From Aquila chrysaetos chrysaetos (taxonomy: Eukaryota > Chordata > Aves > Accipitriformes > Accipitridae), in NCBI RefSeq assembly GCF_900496995.4, contig NC_044030.1:74936017-75000016 (forward strand): DNA of 64,000 nt, read 5' to 3'. The position numbers and the translations under genes were made by a program. This document shows positions 1 to 14,229 of this stretch, one piece after another. Under the pieces are notes generated by a model that was not told the DNA's origin, searched no databases, and was given only the letters and a program-made list of their open reading frames with translations. Within the stretch, counting starts at the first letter, position 1; the number at the start of each line of letters is the position of its first letter.

Positions 1-2229
1 AATGGAAGTGTCTTAGTCTCGATCTGATTTGTACCCCCCAAACCAAGTTCACCACTGAAGGGACAAAGTGGGATATAGCAAGCATGCACAAAAAGAAATC
101 CCACTTCCAAACACTGACTGTGGGGAAAACTGAAGTTCTGGTCTATTTACGGATCTACACCTTTTAACTGAAGGATACTGTTTCCCAACAACAGTCATTC
201 ATATATGTTATATATCCTTGTAAAAGGTATGCAAATTAACAGCAAAATCAACAGTACAACCAACGTGTGCAGTGTGGGAAAATGGCTTTGTATTTCTTGG
301 CATTGTGTATGTTTGAATTCTCCACTCTAAGTTGCATGAAGATGGGGTAATTGCACAGAATAAAATTCACAATAAAAATAGTTTCTAAAATTATTGGACT
401 TTTGTAATAAAGTAGAATTATTTTAGTATTCTTAAATAATTAACTGGAATTAACACTATAGCTGAATATCTTAAAAATGTATTTGTTGTAATTACATTCA
501 ACATAAATCCTTTTGCAATTTTAAAATGAGCTATCAGCATTTTTTTCTTACATAAAGATAGTGGCAGTAATGTAATTAAAAACTGAATAATGAAAGAGGT
601 TGAATAACAAAAGCTCACCTGTTTCCAAGTAAAATTCCATCCCTGTTTTTAACACGTGTTTAAAAATTCTTTACACAGTATAGCATATCATTTCTTGTTA
701 ACATCATGCTTAAGAATTTTAGAGCAGGGATAGGTAGAGGAGAAAACACTTTTGAATCCAATAATGGTTTAAGTACAGGATTATTTTGAAAGACTTGGCA
801 TGTCCATGTTGATCTGCTATTTCAAAATGAGACCTAGAGAGAAAGGACATCTTTTTCAACTCTTCTGATCAGCCCAAGAAAAGTAGCGTGGGGTCAAAGA
901 GAATGTGAAATGGAATCTAGACAAAAAGCAATAAATTCCATCAAGCTGCCACTGCAGCTGCTTTCCTTTAACACATGATGAACTTTGATGTGATCCTGGC
1001 TGAGAAGCAAGAAGTTAACAATTTGCCGTCATAGAAAATGCATTCATGCAGGGATAAGGAAAATCAGTCCAAGCTTTCAGCTCACATCTGGAGCTCCTCA
1101 AATTTCTGAGCAGATGGCTAATGATTTCCATTGTTAGATCCAGACTTGCATTTGATTTTGCCTGTTTTGGTTTTGTTCACATTTGGATCTGAAATCAAAA
1201 GAAGTTTGGGGTGGTTTTTTTTAAGACCAGTATAGCTGGAATCTCATGAAAAATGTCATTTTTGTGAGGGGCAGTAACAACTGTAATTGAACCCTTCTCA
1301 TCTAAGAAGTTAAGAGAGAGAGATAAAATGTCAAGTCACTGCGTGACCTTCTGGCATCCAGGTGCAGCAGTTCTGCCTGTAGCGCTTTTACTGACAGTCA
1401 GATGGGGGATCACAGACTCACGGAAGAGATAACCTCCCTCTCTGCCCATGCAAGTTGGCAGGGTTTTTCCCTGGTATCTTGCTGAGGGTAATTTGAATTG
1501 TCCAATGTGGGAGGTTTTGCACAGTTTTCTATGAAACATTTTCCACAGCCAATACGTCTGTCTCATTGCAAGAAGTATACCATGAAGTTGAAGCACAGTT
1601 TTCACTTTCTTAGTTTCCTCTTTTGGTCTCCACCACTCTCTGTTGTTGTGATTGAGGGTACAGGGCAACTGGTAAGAGACAAAAGCACTGAATGTTGAGT
1701 CCTAGCAACTGCACTTATAGAGGATCTCTAATAAAAATGTTTAATTTATCTCTGAAGGTAGTTAGTAAGAAACACTAATGTGTATGGATTTTACCGATGA
1801 TTATTTATTCCACACATTCAGTTAACAGCAATATCCAGTCCAAATGCATTGGGGAATATATAAAAACTAATTAAATCACTTTTGTTGGAAACACCATCTA
1901 TTTCAATGCCAGTTTTCTGTTGCATCATTCTAGAGAGACTTAGAAGTAAATAAAATCTCAAATGAAGGTCCTGACCTGCAAACACTTGCCCATACACTTA
2001 CTTTTACAGTCATGAATAGTCCAATTGAATGTAAGAAGCCTAGTCCTCTTCCAGTCTCATTCAATGGGAGTTTGTTACTGGAGTTTAATGGCCTTGGAGC
2101 AGGCCCTAGAAGAACATCTCTGGCAGGAAAATAAACAGACCTCAAATACATGAAAAAATTCTGTAGCTAATTCCTCTACACATGTGCATTTCGTGAACGA
2201 CTGCCTGAATAAGAACTGCATTTTTGCAG
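1..2229 (+). other. C1QTNF3: C1QTNF3 intron (partial)
   Basis: AT-rich sequence upstream of the first visible C1QTNF3 exon. I looked for a Gly-X-Y collagen-coding exon on the + strand and saw none. No repeat or RNA gene was recognised. Confidence 0.7.
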
Positions 2230-2359
2230 GTTGCATTCATGGCTTCCATGGCTACTCACTTCAGCAACCAGAACAGTGGGATCATCTTCAGCAGTGTTGA
2301 AACCAACGTTGGGAATTTTTTTGATGTCATGACTGGGAGATTTGGTGCTCCAGTTAATG
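2230..2359 (+). CDS. C1QTNF3: C1QTNF3 coding exon, start of C1q domain
   Basis: Acceptor tttttgcag ends at 2229; donor gtgagt starts at 2360. The 130 nt encode V-A-F-M-A-S through R-F-G-A-P-V-N plus the first base of a split Gly codon. This is the first beta-strand region of the C1q head. Confidence 0.93.
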
Positions 2360-5300
2360 GTGAGTGTTTGCAAAACAAAATAATGCAATTCTGGGAGCTA
2401 CAGGGAGAAGTGTGGTCAATAATGATGAGAAAGTAGTTAACTGGCTGTGCGCAAGGCACTGATGAGACTCAGTCTGCATAGCTCTTGCTACCTACTTTCA
2501 GGAAAAACGAGACTGGAAACTAAGCAAGCCAAGAGAGGGCTTGCCAGCCAGTGAGACTAGTGCTGGGACAAAGGCAGGAGGAAGAGGCATGGCCAGAGCT
2601 GGGGAGGGAGCAAGACCATCTGCTTTGAGACCTTTAGCCCTTCAGCCACTGTGATGAGATAACCATGGCCTTCATGTTGCAGCATCAGCAGCTTCACAGT
2701 TGCCTCCTCCACCTCCTGCCTCCAGTCACTCTCTTCATCCCCATCTTCCCTCATGCCAGTTCAGCCATGAGCTGGCCTGCAACAGATGTGTGGCTGGAAA
2801 TGAGGCATTACATTTTTTCCTGAGTTATTTCTCCACTGCATCAATCCCCCATCTTACGCAGCTGTGGTGCCAGAAGAACAACGGGAGATGGGGGAGGCAG
2901 GGCCATAACCAAAACAATGTCTAAGCAAAGCCTGAAACCACCTTCCTTCACTTGGCCTTTCTCACCCCGCCATTAATTTACTCACTGCTATGGGAAATGA
3001 CATTAGATTGAATAAAAGTCAGGCCCTCCAAGTTTGCTGTAGCACATCTTACTGACAGCGGTGTGTGTCCTCACAGCTGTTTCCTTTTGAGGTTAATGTA
3101 GATGTGGATGTCAAAAAACTTTGACCCACAACGATTTAACAACTTTGATGCAAACTCCAAGCTCCCATTGCAGGGTCAATGCTACGGATGTACTGTTCAG
3201 GAATGAGGAGCTTGTCTTCCCACCCAGGGGAGTGTTGTAGAGCTCATGACACATAACATGGTTGCACTGACAACATTGTTGGCACTTTTCAGACAGAGAA
3301 AGAGCTAGAAAGAAAAAGGGTGCAAGAAGAGAAACCAGTGGCTATGCCTGCGTTGTTCAGTATGCGGTACTGCCAAGTGAGCAGCAGTGGGTGATGCTAA
3401 AACCACTCATGCCCTGCCTGGCCTGGGCAACATGCTGTCTGTCTGACAGCCTCTAAGGCTGAGCCCTGGCTGGCCTGGAGGCTGCCCTTTTGGGAGAGGG
3501 CAGGAGCAAAAGGTAAGGAAAAAGAGGTGAGAGAGGGGCCACTAGACTCAGCCTCTGGGAAATTTACCTTTCAGTGAGAAGGAAGGGATGAACGGTCCTG
3601 CCATGTTTAAACACAGTCATTTCTCTGGAACAGGATGTGGCTGAACCCCTGCCATATGCAGAATAAAAATTAATTAGATTTTCACACACTATAAGCAGAT
3701 GCAAAATACCCACTGAAACTGGAAGGTAATTTTGGTGTCAGCTGTTTTTTTTTCTAAGCAAGAAGCACAAGGTTGTAGCATGATTACCTCCCTCTATGAA
3801 GAAAACACATTGTATTTGGTAATCTTTTCAGGGGTGTATTTCTTCACCTTCAATATGATGAAACATGAAGATGTGGAGGAAGTGTACGTGTACCTGATGC
3901 ATAATGGTAATACAGTTTTCAGCTTATATAGGTAAGTGAAGGGCCAGGACGTTTTAATGCAAGAGACACGTTTGCACAGATGTGGTACCTTGCTCACATT
4001 TCAAGAAACATGAAATTGTTCATTTTTTGAAGAAATTCTGTAGGGTAAAATAATCAACAAAGAAAAACTATTGTATTTTGCCCTCCTCAACTTGCAAATT
4101 TGGATCATACCTCCCACAGATCCTGGACCTAAAATTCATCCTTGATCACAAGTTCCTCAAAGCTCAGGGGAAACGAATTAGCACTGCAAGTCAAGGTTGG
4201 AGTCCAGTGGTAACATGCTGTCATTCTGCTAAAATATATCTTCATCCTCATTTTGCCTGTCAGAGAAAGGGCATAATGAAGTGTTCAGCAACTAGTTACA
4301 GTCTTGTTAAAGATTAGGGGAGAGCAATTTACTTTAAAGGTGGAAAGCATTTAAACTGCAGTAGTAACGATGAGTAAGAAGCAAAGGTGCTCCATTTACT
4401 GGCTTTGTTATCATTAGCACGCTTTGAATAAAAAATTTCTGAATTCTTTATGTTAGCTGGAGGATCATCAAGAAGAGGATCCACTTCCAGCTTATCAAAT
4501 TCTATAAGTACCAGGTCAAGGAGCTTGTAGCCAAATGGATATCTAAAAAAAATACATATTTGAAAAAAATATTATTTCTTTAGTGCCAGCCAGGGGTGTG
4601 ATGCCAAAACCAAGCTTGTCTCATGAGCCTGAATAAGCAGACACAAAAGCTTAGATTGATCACACTGGATTTTAGGCAGTTAGATGATAGCAGGTTCATT
4701 TAAGCTGTCCAGGTTTCTTCAACAGCCCGCACCTGAAGCAGCACCAAAGGGTACTTCATCCCCAGTAGATCTTTCCTGCAAAAGAAAAAGTACTCAACTT
4801 TTTTCCCCTGCATCATTGGTGTCAGAAAAGGCAACAGGTGGAAGAAAGGGAACCAACACTCATGCAAAGCCAGCAGGTTAGCCCACATCAAACGTATCTA
4901 TGTTCCAATGAAAGGCCTCAGGATGGAGTGAGCTGCCTTTCTCTGCCCACCGCCTGTGCCAGGAGCACAGGGGCTCAGCCTACGTGAGACTCCTGACCTG
5001 GAGGCATTTAAAATTAGCTGGAATAAATCCAAGGGAAAAAGAGTATCACAGGAAATCTTGTTGTGATGAACGAGCGGAGTTTTATTTTAAACAACGAATT
5101 TGTTCCTATGCCCTGGAAAAAAATATGTAAGTTAAACTTCCAGAATTTCAGAAAGGAATGAAATGATGCAGTTAAGTAAGGTGCAAAATTTGACCAGGAG
5201 AACAATGCAGAAAAATGCCAAAATTTCCTCATAAAGCTGAAAAAATGTTGGCAAGCCTTTCAAGGAAGTTTTGTGCAGGATAACAATGTTCTTTCTTGGA

Positions 5301-5538
5301 TTCTTTTTTTTTAAAAAGTTGTTTGTTTAATCATTGTTGAGAAACAAAAAGCTGACTTGTTAAAATATTCATCCCTAGCTATGAATCAAAAGGGAAAGCA
5401 GACACTTCAGGAAACAGTGCAGTGCTAAAACTTGCCAAGGGAGACGAAGTTTGGCTGCGAATGGGAAATGGAGCCCTCCATGGGGACCATCAACGCTTCT
5501 CCACCTTTGCTGGGTTTCTTCTTTTTGAAACCAAGTAA
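2230..5538 (+). CDS. C1QTNF3: C1QTNF3 (CTRP3), 3' part: C-terminal C1q domain
   Basis: Secreted C1q/TNF-related protein 3, a trimer-forming plasma and cartilage protein with an N-terminal collagen stalk and a C-terminal globular C1q head. Three exons are visible: 2230-2359, 3832-3931 and 5379-5538 (stop TAA). They join in phase to 129 residues, about the last half of a family protein near 246 residues. Recognisable C1q stretches are SNQNSGIIFSSVETN, GVYFFTFNMMKHEDVEEVYV, GDEVWLRMGNGALHGD and the C-terminus FAGFLLFETK. Signal peptide and collagen exons lie before the window; I found no Gly-X-Y exon in 1-2229. All three exons have clean AG/GT borders and no internal stop, so this looks functional. 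AMACR follows on the same strand, as in human. Confidence 0.95.
2360..3831 (+). other. C1QTNF3: C1QTNF3 intron
   Basis: GT-AG intron of about 1.5 kb between C1q-domain exons. I see no further exon or recognisable repeat. Short open readings here have no family signature. Confidence 0.85.
3832..3931 (+). CDS. C1QTNF3: C1QTNF3 coding exon, middle of C1q domain
   Basis: Acceptor aatcttttcag ends at 3831; donor gtaagt starts at 3932. The 100 nt complete the split Gly, then read VYFFTFNMMKHEDVEEVYVY and LMHNGNTVFSLY, ending in AG of a split Ser codon. Confidence 0.93.
3932..5378 (+). other. C1QTNF3: C1QTNF3 last intron
   Basis: GT-AG intron of about 1.4 kb before the terminal coding exon. I see no recognised repeat. 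Confidence 0.85.
5379..5538 (+). CDS. C1QTNF3: C1QTNF3 last coding exon
   Basis: Acceptor atccctag ends at 5378. The exon completes the split Ser and runs YESKGKADTSGNSAVLKLAK through GFLLFETK to TAA at 5536-5538. A longer reading on the other strand overlaps it but has no family signature. Confidence 0.94.
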
Positions 5539-6075
5539 AAACAGAAACAACCCAATAGATGTTCATCTGAGGAAACTTCTTTTTTGGAACTGGTATTTTT
5601 CTCTGGCCTGTGGAACAGCATTACAACATTGAAAGATCAAGAAGGCTTGTTTTGATGCAATGTGTTGCTATTTGTGTATGAGATGAGCTGAATACATTGG
5701 GTAGTTGACACAGATTCACAGAAGATGTGCTATCATCTCAGCTGTATCTAGTGAATCATTAAATGTTGCTATTGCTCTCTTCTCCAAAGTGACAGAAAAA
5801 CAAAGGAAAAGGAGTTTAAATAATTTAGAGAGCAGTTTGCGCAGTAAAGTCAATTTTGTCTATAAATATACTTCAGCTAAGTATATATCAGGAATGGAAC
5901 AATTGATTCAAGTTTTTGTGTTCATTTATTCAGTTCTTATTACATGTTCATTTAAGTTTGCATCATGGAAACAGGCCTGAATGAATTATAAGTAGGCTCA
6001 GCTGAGACCAGATTTAAAGGAAGAAGTTTTTACTGGACTAGAATGAACTTTACAAATAGAAGAAAAAAATGTGAA

Positions 6076-6081
6076 AATAAA
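6076..6081 (+). terminator. C1QTNF3: Candidate polyadenylation signal, C1QTNF3 (proximal)
   Basis: AATAAA about 540 bases after the C1QTNF3 stop. Use is inferred from position only. Confidence 0.4.
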
Positions 6082-7359
6082 GATGTCAAGGATTCAGGTT
6101 TATTGCATTCCCATCTCAAACCTCTGAAGATGTATCTGGTGTCATTTTTCATAGATTTTTAGTACATATTTATGCTCACTCTGTCTCTCTTAAAAGAAGA
6201 GTGGTAGTAATTCTTGCCTTAGTAGCAGCTTGAAGCTAAGGTAATTTAGCTGCAGTGTGCAGGGGATCAGACAGGGGAACTGTAATGTTTCTTCCTAGCC
6301 TTCAAATTGTTAAAACCTGATATAACTGAATGCAAGATGTCAAAGCAGAGGCATATACTCTGGAGAAGTGGGGATATGCCAACAGCACAAACAGAGAAAC
6401 ACACGCTTTGTGGAGTTTGGAGCTCTTTTAGAAGGAGGTACCTTTTAATATTGCATATTTACTTAACAGTGAAGTTGTTGATACAGTTTTCCTAGCAGCC
6501 TTCCAAGTACCAGTATTTCGGGAAAAGACATTGAAGCCTGGCAAAGCAGCAGCTAACCCAGTTCAGTATTTAACTGGTGAAAGCAAACGCTGGCTGGCTC
6601 ATGAGTTCTGGTCACAGTAAACCGGGCCATTCCTCAGCATTAATATTTGCCACCGGCTTTTCAAAATTTGGGTACCTGAAATCCTGGCTTGCTACTTTCT
6701 TTTCATCAGAATCCGCACCAAATATACTGAGACAATACTGAAGTTTGAATGTATCTTCTGCACATTCTGGCTCTCCACACACAAGCTAATATAAATTACA
6801 TTTTAACCAGACATTACCTGCCATTAATGTGTAACAAGCAAGCGGGGTTAGGAAAACATTTATTTGAAATTCTTTTATACTGTATACAGATATCAGCAGC
6901 ACAACAATAAAGCAAATGAATCAAAATCTGCCCTATAAATTTGTATGTCCTTGTACACTTTCGTAGTGTATGTAAACCACGTCTTACAATGAAAAATGCA
7001 TGTTGATACTTGATGATTATGACTTGTGATTTTTTAGTTTTAAGCATCAACCACTGAAAATATTAGCTTTAATGAACTGTCGTCCGATGAATTTTCCTGT
7101 TTCTTTATGAACTCTGGTCAGGTTTGCACCACATAGGTTTTCATGCTTATTTTAATAAGCATTTTAGTAAAATTCTGGCACACCTTCAAACTAAAAACCA
7201 CCCACCAGGTAATCAGATAATGTTCTTTTGGAATAAGTGCACAAGCTGTATGAGATATATGGCATCATAAACTAATGTTCACAGTAGGAAAAATCTTGAA
7301 AAAAGTATTTCTTGTTGTGTTAGGAATGTTTGCTTACTTTGTAAAACATACATTTAGCC

Positions 7360-7365
7360 AATAAA
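7360..7365 (+). terminator. C1QTNF3: Candidate polyadenylation signal, C1QTNF3 (distal)
   Basis: AATAAA about 1.8 kb after the stop, followed by AT-rich sequence. An alternative to the proximal site. Confidence 0.35.
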
Positions 7366-7385
7366 GATTAATAGTTATAAAACTG

Positions 7386-8049
7386 TACTGGTTTGTTCAT
7401 ACCTGTATTTACTAAGGACCCTACCATTTGGAAGCTATGGAGATATACTCCTAATATGTATTTCCTAAGCATTCATTTTGCTACTGAATGGGAGAAAGCC
7501 AGCACTAGGGGTCAAAATTTATTTATTTTACATGTGTGTACATATATATACACACACATAAAATTTAAATCCCTAAGGTTTCCTTTGGGTACTTAATTTT
7601 CCTTTATGGAATGGCCATTTTAATCCATTTTGGTCAGAATAAAGCACTTAGAAACTATGATACATACACTCATTTTAAGCTCCTTTACATTATTTCTTGT
7701 AATGGCCATGATATAAAAGAAAGCCAAGTTTTGCCATTCTCATCTTACATTTTTTTTCACAAGTTTTGTGCAATTTGGCCTGCTAAGAGTGGAAAGCAAC
7801 TAAGAATCACCACAAAAGCTTCTGACAAACAAACAGCAGCATGGTCTCAGTTCCAAGGTTAAAGCTAAGAGGTTTTTTACATCAGGGTTGAAACTTCCTA
7901 GTTTTTGTATGAAATCTCTACAGTCTTTTCTCTGCAAAGTTATTGCATGCAATCTCTGCTGACTGACTGTTGTAAAACTTTACAAATAAATTGTTAACTT
8001 ACATACTAATTTCAAAGATCCTTCAAAATATAGCAGCTGATGTAAAAAT

Positions 8050-8090
<41 letters not shown>

Positions 8091-11000
8091 CCTGTTCCTC
8101 AAAATTATCAAGGTTAATATTCAGTCATGTGGAATGTATGTTTTTTTTCTCAGAAATGTTTATGAAAATCAGTCATCTTTCCATCGCTGCTGATAATTGA
8201 AAGACTCTGGCTTAGCAGATGCTCAAGACAAAATGTCTTCTGTCAGAGACTTTCGTCCTCTGTTATAAAATAGGTGGTATCTTGTAATTTGTTTTATGAG
8301 TGAGAAACCTGGAAACTCAAAAGCTGCAATTTGGAGTATACTTAACGGTTTCTTGTCTTTGCTAAGCTGAGTCTATATCTCTCTCCCCCACTCCATGAGC
8401 TCTCAGATTTAACCAAAACTTGGCAAGAGCTGCAAGCCCCTCCCTGCCTGCCATGTGAGCTGTGGTTTGGTAGGTGATATCCTGCCTCTGTGGTAGAAGC
8501 TGGCATCCTAGCAGGAGAAAACACTGCCCCGCACAGAGACAAGTTGAGCTCTGCTCTGTGAGAAACACCAGCCACCACTCTTGGTCCTCCCTGCCCCCTG
8601 AGACCCAGGGACTGCTGTCCTTCCCCGTGATATCCTTGCAAGGTAGCAGCTCTAATCTCCAGCTGCGTTAGGAGCATTAAGAGCTGCATTTTGCAAAACA
8701 GGGCTGTCTGCCACTTGAGAGATGCTGGTTGGACCCCTTGGCAGAGGTAAAACACTTCTGTGCAAGAAAAACATGAATTAGAATGAAACCTAACTGAAGG
8801 CAAACATCTTAGGTCTGGGTCCCAGTTTCACCAGTGATGTTTAAAGAAAGTGGAAAGCAAATCAGTTTAATTAGAATTCCTTGAGAAAAAATGCGTCTGT
8901 GGTTTTAGTTTCAGAGGCTAGTCCATGGCCCAAGGGTGACTGAGTTGATTCCAAGGAAGCAATTTAGACTGACAACAATGTGCAGCCTCAGTCCCACTGA
9001 AAACCTTGTGAGCCAAAGGGGGGGCTTTAAATAAAGTAACAGTTTTCTAAAGGGAAAATAAGGAACTAATCCTTCACTCAGATCTTTCATCTTCCCCATG
9101 AAATTTTGCATTGAGTTTCCTACACTACACCCTACTGCTTTCTGAAGCACTTTTTAATAAAAGGTTTTTTTATTAAAACTGTTTTTTCTCCTACTTAGCT
9201 CACATTATTAAAATGATGTTTTGTGCTCAGAACGAAAAAAAGCACAGGGAGGCGCTGAGTGGTGTGTGAAAAGGCCCACAGTTCTTCATTTTGGTGAATC
9301 AGTAGCAAAATTTCTCTATTTTGCAGTTAGTTCTGCTTCAGCAACCAAAGGAAATAAAAAGTGACAGTGATCAATTCAGATTTAAAAATCTGAGGCAACA
9401 AAAGAAATTATGCAAAGCAGTGCTCCAGGCTGGGTGTCATACTTGGGTATCAGTGAAGGAAGACACAAACTCTAGATACTATCTTCATAAATTAAAAGAA
9501 CTCAATACAATGTGCACTTCTTAGTACAACCAGGTTCCCTCTTACACCGAAGGGCGACAGCTCCTTTAGTCTGTGGGCGAAACCACACAGTCCTAGCACG
9601 AGTTAGAGCATCTCCAGTGCCATGTCAATTTTCATTATCTAATAGTTTTCTTGAGGGAATTATGCAGCACAGGAGTAGCAGCAGAGAACAGCCATACCTC
9701 CCAAGCCTCATCCCCCTGCTCTCTGGTTAAATTGATACTGAAAAACAAAACAGTGCTGGAGTCTATTCTCTGGCCCAGAGTTATCATCTGACTATGTTAA
9801 TGCTAATTAAACTCTCTCAGACCCCATAGCAGGGTGTCTGCTTGCAAAATTGTCTCTTGGGACTGATCCCCAGCTTGCGTTAACTTTCAAGTAGTACTCA
9901 AGAAAAGTTTGGGAGATAGCTCCTTGTCATGGGCTAAAGGCATTCACAGGACTGTTCTGCTAACATAGTTGTATAACCCATCCATTTTGGTAACACCATC
10001 CTACCATCCAGGAACTCCTAGACATGGAAATTCTTGTTGCTGTTTAATTCACTAGTTGTACATTGTCCCTGAGTACCTTGCAGGCTGAAAAGGGACTGGT
10101 AATAGGCGTGGCAAGAGACTACCAAGGCTTCTTGACATCGCAAATTCCTCCCAACAGGACTGACCAGCTAGGTCATTCTTTTCTACCACTGGATTGATGA
10201 AATCAGTGCACAGATGTTGGCATGAAGACTGTAAAGACAACAGTGGGAAAGGCTCAATATTGTGCATCTGCATTTGAAATAGGGCAGGACATCATCCATA
10301 AACACACTCACAGAATAACAAAACCCATATGATGCAAGGTTTTATTAAGCAAAAAGATTTCTTGTGTTAACTGGTGAAAAATTGCACAAATGGAGTTTTA
10401 TCCTTCTGCTTTTCTGAAAGCAATCCAGCACACGTGAGAAATTCCACAAAAATCAGTGTTTTAAAAGAATCACATTGTTACAACACCAAGAATGGAAATA
10501 CCCATGTTAAAATCATCTTTGACATCTTAGCTCCTGTTCCCTGTGAATGTGTCTCACAGAATGTTCCTCTGATCATCTAGTCACATGCTACTTCTTGGCC
10601 TCATCCAGCAGCAATTATATGATGCTTACCGAACAAGGCATGGACCATATACTGGAATGTGATAGCAAGAGATGAATATAGAACAGCTTCATTCAGTAAC
10701 TTATCCAAATGTATAGTTAATGAATCACTGATACTATAGAAAATAGAGCATACTAATATGTCAGAAAGAACAGAGGAATTAAATTCACAGCAGCAACCTT
10801 CATTTTAGCATTTTCTAAGAGCTTCATTTTTCAATCTTAGCAATTCTTTGAAAGAAAAACACTCCAGGCTGTCACAGTACACTGAAGTTGTTGAGAGTCA
10901 AGGAAGTCTGTAAGGACTGGAACTTCAGGCCAGGAGATGCAAATTCAGAGTTTGTGCCATTCTGTCATGTGAAAAGTCCTGGTCTGCAGCTGAAAGCACT

Positions 11001-14000
11001 GGATGGAATTTAATTTGTCTCTTTTAATTTGTTCATCTTTTAAACTAGAGAAAAGTAGATGTATGATTGTTTTGAACAAAATCTTTCAGATATTACATCA
11101 CTTCAGATCAATGCTTTCTTCCCTCCAAGACTACCTGCTTCTCAGAATGGTCCGCGTTTGCTTTCTCAAATTATCAAAGGCACACAAAATAAAGGACGTG
11201 AATTCGGTATGCCATAGCTAAAGCGCAGATAAATGGCTCATAGGCAAGGTGTTGTAAACAGTTTGTAAAAACAAAGGCTTATCAATCCATTGCACTGGCA
11301 ATGTAGGAGAAATTGTCTTTACTGAATGCAGTGGACAACACTATCCAGCAGGAATGGCTCGCTGGAAATAAGTTTAGGGCAGGATGGCCAAGTGGTAGTA
11401 CATGTGGTACCCAGCACAGAGCTGAAGCTCAGTATCCAGGCAAACAAAATCTAGAAATAACCCTGGTCTAGAGTTTCCAGTCCCTATAACAGTGGTTAAT
11501 AATAAACTCGTAGGAAAATATTTATTTTCTACTGATTAGCCAATATAAAGATTAGCTGTAAAAAGCTACTTGTAAGTCTCTTCATCTAAATCATTAAAGC
11601 ACAGTAATACCATCAGCTGTGACTCAAAGGAAATAAAAGATGAGTATTTTGGTTCAGGTACAAGGGTAAATGTCCAAAGTACAGAAATCACCATCACAGG
11701 CATCAGTAATTTGTTCTACTTTAACAGAGTATCAGGGAACAAATTTCTGACACTGTAAAAGTTAACGGCAAAGCTTGTTTACTGCAGAAAGGCCAGATCA
11801 TCACCCCAGTGGCTGACTGGACTAAACTCACAGACAGTAGTTTTTCTAGGATATGTTGATTTTAATGAAGCAGCACAAGGCAGCTTATACAACTACGTTC
11901 TGTGGTTGAGACTGAGCTTTCATTACTAAATCTGTAATTCATATTCTCAGACAGACAGAGCCAGATTCTCAAGCAGCATGAATTCACAGCTACTTTAGAG
12001 GGATGTATCGATCTCAGGATAGATTCACTTTGGGCCTTTTTGCTGGTGTGTGGTGGGATGTACAGTTAAGAGAATGAGCAATAATAGGCAAATCCACACT
12101 CACACAGAAGCAGAGAAACACAGAAAGGCAAAGAGATGCTCCAAGCTGAAGAACCTATTGAAACTGCAGAGATTATGCAGCTGCATTTGACAAGCATTTT
12201 GTACAAGGGACAGTGTGTCACAACAGCACACAATATGAGGTCAGAAATGTGGAGTATCACCTACACTGTCTGTGTGGATATGGAGAAGTGTTATGAATGG
12301 AGCACAGCTTCTATTCAGGCATGGCATAAATGCAGGCTTCGGGATAAAGCATCCATGATTGAAAGCTTTGATAAACTTGGGACACAAAAATACCACCAGA
12401 AATTTCATTAGAATCTTTAAAGTTCTCAATTTCAGATTAATGTATATATGTTTGAATTGACTAGAGAAGTTTCACCCTAAGTAGTGACCTATTAATTGCA
12501 TTTTTAGGCAATTAAAATCATCAAGATTTGAAATATTATAACAGATGTGAGCAATTATTGCTTTTTTACTTAACAAAACCAATACAAACTGTACTGATAC
12601 TAGTATCTCTTTAACCCTGTATTAAGATGGACTAAATTGTAAACAATATACAGGTGAAAGGGGAGAATCAAGGTTTTGTGTACAGCTGTAACTTCACATC
12701 CCTGCCTTGGTACTTTTCCAAAGGACTGAAAAGTGGGAGTAATTGTAAACAAACTGTACAAAGATACAAACTGTGAAAGCCTGGCATGCAGCGTAGCCAG
12801 CCTGTAGCACAGAACTGCCTGTACCTCTGCAAGAAATGTTGATATAACACACAGTATATATAATTTCATTTTTTAAACACTGACTTTGGAATACACTAAT
12901 TTCAGTACAGGAATTATATACATTTCACAGGATCACACAGTTGGCAACTGACTGACATAATTCAGTAAAGATCACAAAAGCAGTCTGACAAGGTGTGAAA
13001 CACAACCTAGTGTCCCGCCACCCAGACTGGGGTTTTAACCTCAAAACAATCTCCTTTCCTATACTTGTTGCACCTGCAGTGCTGAATTCATACAGCCACA
13101 TACTTGCTGCTGCATATTAATGATGTGTATTAAATGGTAGCACTGCAATGTTTTTACCACAAGCCCATGCTAGGGGATGGCTCCTTGTTTTTAACACGTA
13201 TTTTCTGCTGTCCAACTTGCTGCTTCTGGAGAGTTTACTGGATTCAGATAATTAGCCTCATCTTTTGGTTAATTAGAATATCTGTTTCTCTCTCATGCCT
13301 GTTTATTTCTTAGTTTGTTAAAATCCAATTTTTCAAAGTGGCTTTAATGCTTATAAAATGCTGCCCTCAACTCCCTGAAACTGAAATAAAATAATAAGGT
13401 CCTGATTTGAATGTTTCAGCCACAGAGTACCCATTGTAATGGTGGACAACAAAAAAGCAGGTGCAAAGGGCTGCTCAGTTAAACCACAGCAAAATCCAGA
13501 CATTATCCAGTGTGTGATTATGGTGTTACTTGGGTGTGGTAAACGAAACAGCATCAGGTGAAATGAAAGAAGGTGACACAACACGAATTGCCTGTCCTAT
13601 TCAACACAAACTCCAGGACCCAAAGGTAAGAAGGGACAAAGGAAACTGAAAATTACCTACAGAAATGCACCATCCCAGTAACATGATGATGTCTGTGGAA
13701 ACAAACCTTTATGTGGAACAGTGTCTCTAAGGGAGGGAGGTAATAGACAAACCAAGCCAGCTTCACCTGAATGAAAAGGCCCGTTTTCCTCTCTGCCATT
13801 TCTTGTGGGTGGCAGCACAGCAGTGGGTACAGTCAGGGGGATGGTGAAAGCGTCGGGAAGAGAGGGGACATTTCTGGCTGAAGCTCCACGACACCCCTGG
13901 CCAGCAAAGCTGCCGGGCCGATGGCCTCCATGGTGACTCGTCTTCCCTTTGTGGCACCGCTGAGCTAATGGCTCAGCACCGGTGAGCTGCGATCATCAAA

Positions 14001-14229
14001 ATACTGGCTAAAATCGGTATTTATTTAAAATCCCGCCACCATCCTTTCCGCAAGCAGCCATGCCAGGCCTGTCCTGACCGGATTTAGCAGGGCCTGCTGA
14101 GGGTGCTGCTACCCCAGCTGCAGGCTCTGCCGCTCCAGGAGAGGCTACAGCTGCCGCAGCAGCTGCAGGACCAGGCAGCCCAGTTTAAAGGCACATCTGG
14201 TTTAAAAAAACCGTTTTTATCAGCTCTGC
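7386..14229. other. Intergenic C1QTNF3-AMACR
   Basis: About 6.8 kb with no gene I can support. It holds one TG microsatellite near 8.07 kb and a rise in GC from about 13.8 kb into the AMACR CpG island. The longest reading (minus strand, 8342-8803) has no domain or splice context and is probably chance. Confidence 0.6.
8053..8089. repeat. (TG)n microsatellite
   Basis: Uninterrupted alternating TG, about 18.5 units (37 bases). A likely length-polymorphic marker. Confidence 0.97.

Larger units (their letters stand above)
5539..7385 (+). other. C1QTNF3: C1QTNF3 3' UTR and downstream flank
   Basis: AT-rich non-coding sequence after the stop. AATAAA hexamers occur at 6076-6081 and 7360-7365, so the 3' UTR could be about 0.55 or 1.85 kb. 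The sequence alone does not say which is used. Confidence 0.5.

Noticed and set aside
7991-8200. Reading with a long Val-Cys repeat
   Set aside because: Translation of the (TG)n microsatellite.
8342-8803. 153-codon minus-strand reading between C1QTNF3 and AMACR
   Set aside because: No domain, no splice or promoter context, low-information composition.
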